Below, one piece after another: positions 32,275-37,510 of a DNA stretch of 37,510 bases (within the stretch, counting starts at the first letter, position 1; the number at the start of each line of letters is the position of its first letter). Location of the stretch: the NCBI GenBank assembly GCA_001798855.1, contig MGQQ01000075.1, forward strand, positions 1 to 37,510. Reading direction: 5' to 3'. The stretch is from Deltaproteobacteria bacterium RBG_16_49_23 (GTDB lineage Bacteria; Desulfobacterota; BSN033; UBA1163). The position numbers were made by a program, and so were the translations under genes. The notes under the pieces are model-generated. The model did no database searches. It saw only the letters and a program-made list of their open reading frames with translations, and had not been told where the DNA came from.

Positions 32275-32607
32275 ATGAACATGAAGATCCTTCTCATTTT
32301 CACGGTTCTTTTTTCATCCGTTCTATTTGCCTTATCACAGGATCGCACCCCGAACGCCACGGTGCGTTCAATCCACCTTCCCGACATTCGCACGGATTTG
32401 AAGCCGGGGGAAGGGAGGGAGAAAGCGGAGTCTCTCTGTGTAATCTGTCACAGCCTTGACTACATCCCCATGCAGCCGGGATTTTCAAAGGCTCAGTGGG
32501 CGGCCATTGTGAATAAAATGATAAAAGTTTTTGGAGCGCCAATCAATGAGGCGGATGCAAATCTCATCATCAACTACCTTGCCGAAAAATATGGCTCAAA
32601 GGAATAA
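32275..32607 (+). CDS. sorB: monohaem cytochrome c, electron acceptor of the sulfite dehydrogenase (SorB-like)
   Basis: A 110-aa secreted protein with an N-terminal signal (ILLIFTVLFSSVLFALS) and one haem-binding CVICH motif (Cys55, Cys58, His59). A methionine in YIPMQPGF may be the sixth ligand. Gene order after the molybdenum subunit (2-bp gap) is the SorAB arrangement, in which sulfite electrons flow from molybdenum to the haem. ATG 32275 and ATG 32281 are both possible starts. The downstream partner in the electron chain is not visible. Confidence 0.85.
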   Translation: MNMKILLIFTVLFSSVLFALSQDRTPNATVRSIHLPDIRTDLKPGEGREKAESLCVICHSLDYIPMQPGFSKAQWAAIVNKMIKVFGAPINEADANLIINYLAEKYGSKE

Positions 32608-32689
32608 GGAGGTTCCACTCTCGAGGTCTCTGTTGTTCTTCGTTCTTTTGATTCTGCCGGCCCTTGCCTTTGCCTTCGATTTCTTATAA
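32591..32689 (+). other. short signal-peptide-like frame after sorB, possibly a truncated gene
   Basis: An ATG inside the end of sorB opens a 32-codon frame, MAQRNKEVPLSRSLLFFVLLIL then PALAFAFDFL and stop. It looks like a complete secretion signal (charged start, hydrophobic core, ALAFA) followed by four residues. AAGGAGG occurs just inside it at about 32607, as if a start had been here. It may be the remnant of a third sor operon gene cut off by the neighbouring minus-strand gene. Confidence 0.35.
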
Positions 32690-32869
32690 TTTCTCCGGGG
32701 CACAGAGGTTTCTTGCTTCAACTGCGACACGGCCACACTCTTTGCAAATGAATTTTCCGCCCTTCACCAGCTTCTTGTAATCGTCGAGGCTCACCCTCAA
32801 ATAGCCCACGTTTTCTAACAGACACAGGTGTTCCTCATGTCCCCAGTGGGGCATTTTAACATTCTCCAT
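32684..32869 (-). CDS. small zinc-ribbon-like protein, function unknown
   Basis: A 61-aa protein with likely metal ligands: CKEC (FICKECGRVAVEARNLCAP), a further Cys in NLC, and His/Cys near the N-terminus in HWGHEEHLC. The block C-x2-C-G-R-x-A...L-C-x-P is shared by small uncharacterised zinc-binding proteins of anaerobic bacteria and archaea, to my recollection. The start is ATG 32869, with AGAGGAGG 8 bp upstream, rather than GTG 32878. It converges on the sulfite dehydrogenase operon, with which it overlaps by a few bases of the truncated frame. No function can be proposed. Confidence 0.65.
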   Translation of the reverse strand: MENVKMPHWGHEEHLCLLENVGYLRVSLDDYKKLVKGGKFICKECGRVAVEARNLCAPEKL

Positions 32870-32948
32870 GATATCCACCTCCTCTCTATGTAGTGATCAA
32901 AGGATATCACCCATCCTTATTCCAGTTAATTACCAGATCCCAAATATG

Positions 32949-33857
32949 TCAACTTTTTTGAACTTTTTTTGAACCCGGGACGAAGGAAACGGCGCCGACA
33001 TGTTTATCGACAGGGATGTATTCATGGATATAATGCTTCGCATGATAAATGGTTATCAACTTTTCGATAAACAGAAGTATGGCCACAAAGAGAACGAAAC
33101 CCCACAATTCCATCCTTTCTAAAGCGCCCATTACATTGATGATAAGAATGATTAAGAGGAATCCTTCTGTGATTGCGTCCATGAGGCCCAATATCGGATG
33201 CCCGGCATAGAAGTAGCCGCCACCCGGAAATAATATGGACATCCATGTTGCGGTCTTCATATTTTTGAATTCAAGATGGCAATTGGAGCAGGAGTATACA
33301 TCTTTTTGAAGCGGGGTCATGCACTTAGGGCACAGGGAATGCCTTTCACTGATGTTAGAGGGCTGCCCTTTAATGAATCGAGGCTCCAAGGTTTTAAGTT
33401 TCCTAAACTCCCTTGATTTGATGTAATAAAATTTTTCTTTCCTCCCGCTTTTATATTCTATCTTCAGCAGCCGACCTAAAAATCCGCTCAGTTTGAATTC
33501 ATCCATATCCCCATATCGAATCTGTGAAACGGAATGCTTTGGCGTAAAATCATATTTTGTGGGGAAGTGTAGAATTCTTTTGTTTGTAAAGATAAGAACG
33601 CATCGTTTTAAATAATAAATGACCCATCCTGTCGTCCATTGTTCGAGAAATGACATGGGGGACGTTGCTTGCACGCACAGCAAAATTTCTTCCCCTGGTT
33701 CTAATAATGACTTCAGGAACGGAACGAATTTTTTGAGAATTTTAATCTGATCCTTCATAATCTTTTCTTTAAATTCTTCTTTTTGGTTTGAAAAACAGAT
33801 TTCCTTATTGATTGGTAAATTCAAATTATCAGGTTTTGTCATGTCATTGGGCTTCAT
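32949..33857 (-). CDS. membrane protein with PH-like, zinc-ribbon and TM2-like parts
   Basis: A 302-aa protein. Residues about 45-160 resemble a bacterial PH-like domain (GEEILLCVQA, CVLIFTNKRILHFPTKYD, IRYGDMDEFKL, LLKIEYKSGRKEKFYYI). Residues 176-193 form a double-CxxC zinc ribbon (CPKC, CSNC). From about 203 three or four hydrophobic segments follow, beginning with FPGGGYFYAGHPILGLMDA, similar to TM2-type repeats. The zinc ribbon thus joins a cytoplasmic lipid/protein-binding domain to the membrane. ATG 33857 has AAGGAG 5-6 bp upstream. I do not recognise a function. Confidence 0.6.
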   Translation of the reverse strand: MKPNDMTKPDNLNLPINKEICFSNQKEEFKEKIMKDQIKILKKFVPFLKSLLEPGEEILLCVQATSPMSFLEQWTTGWVIYYLKRCVLIFTNKRILHFPTKYDFTPKHSVSQIRYGDMDEFKLSGFLGRLLKIEYKSGRKEKFYYIKSREFRKLKTLEPRFIKGQPSNISERHSLCPKCMTPLQKDVYSCSNCHLEFKNMKTATWMSILFPGGGYFYAGHPILGLMDAITEGFLLIILIINVMGALERMELWGFVLFVAILLFIEKLITIYHAKHYIHEYIPVDKHVGAVSFVPGSKKVQKS

Positions 33858-34436
33858 CTTTTCTCCTTACTTCCCATACCAACAGATTAGAATGAGATGA
33901 GAAACAAAGAAAGTAAGCTGCTATATATCCTCTTCCAGCCTAAACACATTTTTCTGAATTAGAACCCTGTCACATAGAATAATAAAAGCAAATTCCTTGC
34001 CCAACAGGTAGAATTTCGATAAATTTGTATCCATTTGATATTATAAGCTTATTTTAAATGCCTTATATTTCTGAGTTTTTCACTTCATGGGTAAATAGGC
34101 ATTTTTGGACCAGTTGACCATTTTTGTTACGAGTTTTTATTGGGCCTGGTTAATTAGAGTCTGTACATAAACGGACGGTTTTCAAAAAAAGTCGTCATTC
34201 CGGCGAAAGCCAGAATCCAGTTCTTACAAGAATTTCTGGATGCCGGATCAAGTCCGGCATGACGGAAAAAAGGCATTTATAAACAGACACTAATTAGAAG
34301 ATTCTTGGGGGTAAAGAGAAAGAAGTCGGTAGGAAAAGTCTAAATTTAAGCGGTTATGAGGTCAACTTTTTTTAGATACATCTTCAGGTCTGTCACTTCA
34401 ACAGCAGTTTCTTAAAGATTGATATGATTTCCAGGC
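33858..34436. other. gene-free interval upstream of the PH-like gene
   Basis: The interval is 579 bp between two minus-strand genes. It contains the inverted-repeat element at 34152-34296 and otherwise AT-rich sequence with no convincing open frame on either strand. No clear terminator is seen for the glycosyltransferase, whose stop is at 34437. Confidence 0.5.
34152..34296. mobile_element. small inverted-repeat element (MITE-like)
   Basis: The left end is TAATTAGAGTCTGTACATAA; the right end in reverse complement is TAATTAGTGTCTGTTTATAA. Inside, GTCATTCCGGCGAAAGCC and its partner GGACTTGATCCGGCAT / CCGGCATGAC form a second, nested inverted repeat with ATCCAG ... CTGGAT. The GTCATTCCGG ... 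GAAAGCC block is a very widespread intergenic repeat. The whole is about 145 bp without coding capacity. Confidence 0.6.
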
Positions 34437-35546
34437 TCATAACTTCATTGCTTCTTCCGCAATCGCCCTGGCCGCATGCGGACGGGAAATGGCTTTGGCT
34501 CTCCTGGACATGTCCGCAAGCCTTTGGGGATCTTTTAGGAGCTGGCCAAGTTTATAAAGCAGGACGGGCAGGTTGCGGGCCTTCATTCCCGCACCCTGTT
34601 CAATCAAGTAATCCGCATTGGCTTCCTCTTGTCCTGGAATGGGCTCAATGAAAATCATCGGGACCCCCACGGCGATGCTCTCTGACACCGTGATGCCCCC
34701 GGGTTTCGTGATCAATAAATCGCTCAAAGCCATTAACTCATCCATAAAATCGACAAAGCCGAATACCCTCTTGAGCCTGGGCTCGGATTTCTGTTTTATC
34801 TCCAGGTCTTTTCTTAATTCAGTATTATTTCCGCAGACCACCATGATCTGAAACTCATCTTCGATGGCTCTAAAGTCAGCGATCACCTCTCCCAGAGGTG
34901 TTACTCCGAAACTCCCGGCCGAAATCAAGATGACCGGCGATCGGTTATTTAACCCGTACTTGGCGAGCAACTCTTTCCGGTCTTTTTCCTCGGAAAATTT
35001 TGGGTGAACCGGTATGCCGCTCGCAGCGATTTTCTCGGAAGGAACCCCATAAAACATTAAACTGCTCTTCACCTCTTCCGTGGCCGTGAAATACCGATCG
35101 ACGTTGGATACAAGCCAGACAGGATGAAATTCGTAATCCGTTAAGGTAACCGCAATTCTAAACCCTTTCTTCCTCTTTCTCCGGTAATTCTCCAAAACCG
35201 CCTCGGAAATGAAATGGGTTGCAACCACGATATCAGGCTCAAAATCCTCAACGAGTCTGAAAAAATCGCTGAAATTAAACCTGTCAATCAAGAACCGGGG
35301 CTTAACAAATCTCTTCGATGATCCATAATGCTTGTAGCTATAAGCATAGAGTTCTGGAACGGCCTTCACCACATCCAGATACATTTTCCCGTAGAGATAT
35401 TTGATGAGCTCGTTGGAATAATCTAAGAGATCTACGTTTTTGACATCTTCGCCCGGCTGATATTTCGCAAAGGCCGCTTCCACAGCCTCAGCAGCCTTCA
35501 GGTGTCCCGCCCCCGCCTTCACCGAAACCACAAGAATTTTTGTCAT
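34437..35546 (-). CDS. MGDG-synthase/MurG-like glycosyltransferase (GT28 family)
   Basis: A 369-aa GT-B enzyme. The N-terminal acceptor motif is VKAGAGHLKAAEAVEAAF (GAGH at about 12-15), as in monogalactosyldiacylglycerol synthases and processive diacylglycerol glucosyltransferases. The C-terminal nucleotide-sugar half has LISAGSFGVTPLG, DLLITKPGGITVSESIAVGVPMIFIEPIPGQEEANADYL, the conserved donor-binding block. It would transfer galactose or glucose from UDP-sugar to diacylglycerol on the inner membrane to make glycolipids. The frame start codon TTG is discounted in favour of ATG 35546; only a weak ribosome site precedes it. Other acceptors in the GT28 family remain possible. Confidence 0.8.
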   Translation of the reverse strand: MTKILVVSVKAGAGHLKAAEAVEAAFAKYQPGEDVKNVDLLDYSNELIKYLYGKMYLDVVKAVPELYAYSYKHYGSSKRFVKPRFLIDRFNFSDFFRLVEDFEPDIVVATHFISEAVLENYRRKRKKGFRIAVTLTDYEFHPVWLVSNVDRYFTATEEVKSSLMFYGVPSEKIAASGIPVHPKFSEEKDRKELLAKYGLNNRSPVILISAGSFGVTPLGEVIADFRAIEDEFQIMVVCGNNTELRKDLEIKQKSEPRLKRVFGFVDFMDELMALSDLLITKPGGITVSESIAVGVPMIFIEPIPGQEEANADYLIEQGAGMKARNLPVLLYKLGQLLKDPQRLADMSRRAKAISRPHAARAIAEEAMKL

Positions 35547-35590
35547 CAACTTATAAACCTATCCAAAGATATTTGACATTTTCTAAACAA

Positions 35591-35690
35591 TTCCCTCCCC
35601 CTTTGAAAAAGGGGGATTGAGGGGGATTTTCCTGAGTCTCAAATCCCCCCTCGCCCCCCTTTGCTAAAGGGGGGTAATCCGGTGGGGAAT
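35591..35690. repeat. GC-rich hairpin repeat H
   Basis: TTCCCTCCCCCTTTGAAAAA pairs with GGGGGATTGAGGGGGATTTT, and AAATCCCCCCTCGCCCCCCT pairs with TTGCTAAAGGGGGGTAATCC. Two hairpins of the same family as the cores of elements A-C fill much of the gap between the glycosyltransferase and the outer-membrane protein gene; the rest of 35547-35759 shows no gene. Confidence 0.65.
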
Positions 35691-35759
35691 GTAGTGACAA
35701 TTATTTGTCAATAACAATTCACTAAGCACTCAAAGGTAATAAGCAACTATTTTGAGGTT

Positions 35760-37283
35760 TTAAAATGTGATCGAAATCCCGGCGTTCGTCACCCACTCCC
35801 TTTTCAGTTCGTCGAACCTTTCAACCTGGATCATCTGGGGGAATGAATCCACCCTGTTTCCACTTAATTGGAGCTTACGGTAGCCAAACCCGAGAAATGG
35901 CTCCAGGGAGAACGACAGAAACTTTATCGTACTTCCAAGTGAAGTAGCCATCCCCCAGTGATGACCGTCCAAGGCTCTATCCTCCTGGACAACAGGGGAT
36001 TTGAACCTGAGTTCCTCGGATACCCATCCATAGAAAATATTCACTCCTGCCCTCACTGTAATCCCGGGAGACAGTTTCTTTTCACCTGTTAGACACAAGA
36101 AGGCCTGGTGCTCTTTATAGTAAGGGAAATTAGTGTTATTAGAAAAGCCCTGAGAGAAGCTTTGGTTGGTGCGTATAAATTTATAATAGATCCCGGCAGC
36201 AAACCTGTCCTCTTCATTAAACTTTTTATCGATACCTCCACCTGCTGTGAGATGGAATATTGTCTCCTTGTTTTCGTAGCTTAAAAAATCCTCATTAACA
36301 ACAAACGGAGCCTGGCTTCTTTCGAGTCCTTTTCCATCCCTTGACTTACGTTCATATTCCATGGCCAGGACAAACGGCAGATCAAGGTTTTTCAAGAAAG
36401 GAAATCTAAGCCAGAGATCGCCTCTGGCTTTCCAGCCTTTAACATCCCCTTTCAAATGAGAAGATCGAAAAGTTCCACCAAAGATATCTGTGGATCGAAG
36501 ATCATTATCGCCATTGAAAATAAAACCACCCTTCAGTGTTAAAGCGAGCTTTCCCTCACCTAAAGGCCCCTCCAGGGTTCCTTTGAAAAGAGCCTCCCAA
36601 AATCTGGAATCAAAGGGAATCATAACTAAAGAGGGATCATTCGTGTCTATTGACCTAAAAAAGAAGGAGGTTACATCGGATAAATTCTTTTTTTCCTCAG
36701 TCCGGTGTGCCAGTTCGATCGCGCCTCCGAGCCGCAGGTTGTCAACAGGGAGACCGTAAAAAAGGGATAGAGAAAATGAGTCCAGCTCCTCGTGATATCG
36801 GTTTAGGCCAGACGTCCCGCCAGGAAAAAGCACAGGATCTGGCAAGAATATTACAGAAAAAGAATTCATTTTGCCCCTGAAGTCTCCTCTTGTACCTGAA
36901 TAACGTAGAAATAATCCAGCTCTTCCTTTTCCCTGAGGCCAGGAGGTGCCAAGTAGTGCATCATGGTCTGCCTTGTGCCCTGAAATTCTGTTTGATGATC
37001 GCAATACCCGTGGATTTATAAAGAAGCCTGTTGGAAGAGAGAGCAGTTCGGATGTAAAATCCCAATCGGGCACATCAACGTATGTGAACTGATAATGACT
37101 GTAGTATTTGATTCCGCTTCCAATTGCTATTTTTGAGGGATGGATGAAGAAATCGGATTTGTCTTCCACGAGTCCGAAAGGGTCTCCCATCCCCGCCATT
37201 CTTCCCTGCCAACTGTAACTCAACGTAGAAAGTGATAGTAGAAAAAAAATAGATAACAGCGCAGAAAAGGCTTTCTTTTTCAC
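35760..37283 (-). CDS. outer-membrane beta-barrel protein, function unknown
   Basis: A 507-aa protein with signal peptide (AFSALLSIFFLLSLSTLSYSW) and about 20 alternating amphipathic segments ending in an aromatic residue (GISITF), as expected for a BAM-inserted barrel. The mature start WQGRMAGMGDPFGLVEDKSDFFIHPSKIA is a pattern I associate with large uncharacterised barrel proteins of deltaproteobacteria. No plug, TonB box or enzymatic motif is visible. The start chosen is GTG 37283, where the signal begins KKKAFSALL and GAGAGGAGG lies just upstream; the TTG at 37307 is an unsupported extension. A TTGACA promoter lies about 50-80 bp upstream. Confidence 0.75.
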   Translation of the reverse strand: MKKKAFSALLSIFFLLSLSTLSYSWQGRMAGMGDPFGLVEDKSDFFIHPSKIAIGSGIKYYSHYQFTYVDVPDWDFTSELLSLPTGFFINPRVLRSSNRISGHKADHDALLGTSWPQGKGRAGLFLRYSGTRGDFRGKMNSFSVIFLPDPVLFPGGTSGLNRYHEELDSFSLSLFYGLPVDNLRLGGAIELAHRTEEKKNLSDVTSFFFRSIDTNDPSLVMIPFDSRFWEALFKGTLEGPLGEGKLALTLKGGFIFNGDNDLRSTDIFGGTFRSSHLKGDVKGWKARGDLWLRFPFLKNLDLPFVLAMEYERKSRDGKGLERSQAPFVVNEDFLSYENKETIFHLTAGGGIDKKFNEEDRFAAGIYYKFIRTNQSFSQGFSNNTNFPYYKEHQAFLCLTGEKKLSPGITVRAGVNIFYGWVSEELRFKSPVVQEDRALDGHHWGMATSLGSTIKFLSFSLEPFLGFGYRKLQLSGNRVDSFPQMIQVERFDELKREWVTNAGISITF

Positions 37284-37333
37284 GGACCTCCTCTCAGTAA
37301 GCTTCAAGATGTCCGTACGCCAACAACGGCATC

Positions 37334-37363
37334 AAGATACTAAAACAGGAATAGATCTGTCAA
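37334..37363 (-). promoter_or_regulatory. promoter of the outer-membrane protein gene
   Basis: Minus strand: TTGACA (37358-37363), 18-bp spacer, TATCTT (37334-37339). It has a perfect -35 and four of six -10 matches; transcription would start near 37327. Beyond it, to 37510, only a frame beginning ATG 37438 and running off the window is open, without a good ribosome site. Confidence 0.5.
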
Positions 37364-37510
37364 GTGATGGACGAATCCCTGTCCTTTCTTCATGAGCCTT
37401 CCTTTGTTGAGACAAACATAGTAAAATTAGATTGGGTATGGCCATGGAAAATGTTGAATGCAAAGATCTCTTTCTTCGGACAGTGGCTGCGATATTTCTC
37501 AGGTCATTTC

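Noticed and set aside
37438-37510. Open frame MAMENVECKD... running off the window end
   Set aside because: Only about 24 codons, weak ribosome site, no recognisable motif; the minus strand is open as well.
1-37510. CRISPR arrays, rRNA or tRNA genes, autonomous insertion sequences
   Set aside because: No spaced direct repeats of CRISPR type, no rRNA or tRNA sequence and no transposase gene were seen.

Overview
The window reads as a chromosomal segment of an anaerobic Gram-negative bacterium, most plausibly an uncultured deltaproteobacterium (Desulfobacterota-like). The Gram-negative assignment rests on LolA, lipobox proteins, an outer-membrane barrel and a lytic transglycosylase. The anaerobic, deltaproteobacterial leaning rests on a CooC-type nickel-insertion ATPase, the separate-subunit GlyQ/GlyS synthetase and many intergenic palindromic repeats. 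The taxonomic part is inference; no rRNA or marker phylogeny is available here.

Layout. 1-5.4 kb: the end of a ribbon-helix-helix protein, then a plus-strand envelope-glycan cluster (NodB-type deacetylase, DUF4015 glycosidase-like protein, a serine hydrolase fused to a NamZ-type muramidase) converging on a membrane-anchored lytic transglycosylase. 5.8-15 kb: a minus-strand housekeeping array (plsC, ftsK, lolA, recO, glyQ, glyS, preceded by cooC). The intergenic gaps in this array hold composite inverted-repeat elements. 15.3-19.1 kb: plus-strand MFS transporter, nucleotide-sugar epimerase and HerA/YjgR-like ATPase. 19.1-20.4 kb: a decayed toxin-antitoxin locus with a strong promoter and a 59-aa protein too short for routine ORF calling, then a secreted NTF2-like protein. 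20.8-25.0 kb: coaX, birA and a stand-alone EF-G. 25.2-27.7 kb: an aromatic-type aminotransferase behind a Phe/Tyr leader-peptide attenuator, and two tandem BamE-like lipoproteins. 27.9-32.7 kb: an MFS transporter, a secreted esterase whose fold appears circularly permuted, and a SorAB sulfite dehydrogenase. 32.7-37.5 kb: two zinc-ribbon proteins, an MGDG-synthase-like glycosyltransferase and an outer-membrane protein.

Three observations stand out. (1) Upstream of the aminotransferase there is a promoter, a 24-codon leader peptide with nine consecutive Phe/Tyr residues, alternative RNA hairpins and a U-tract terminator; this is a complete attenuator and it predicts the enzyme's role. (2) The secreted protein at 29.4-30.8 kb carries the nucleophile-to-histidine half of an esterase-D-like hydrolase before its N-terminal half, as in a circular permutation. 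(3) At least three intergenic elements share ~30-70 bp terminal inverted repeats around GC-rich hairpin cores, with other palindromes nested inside; related cores and other inverted-repeat elements occur throughout the window.
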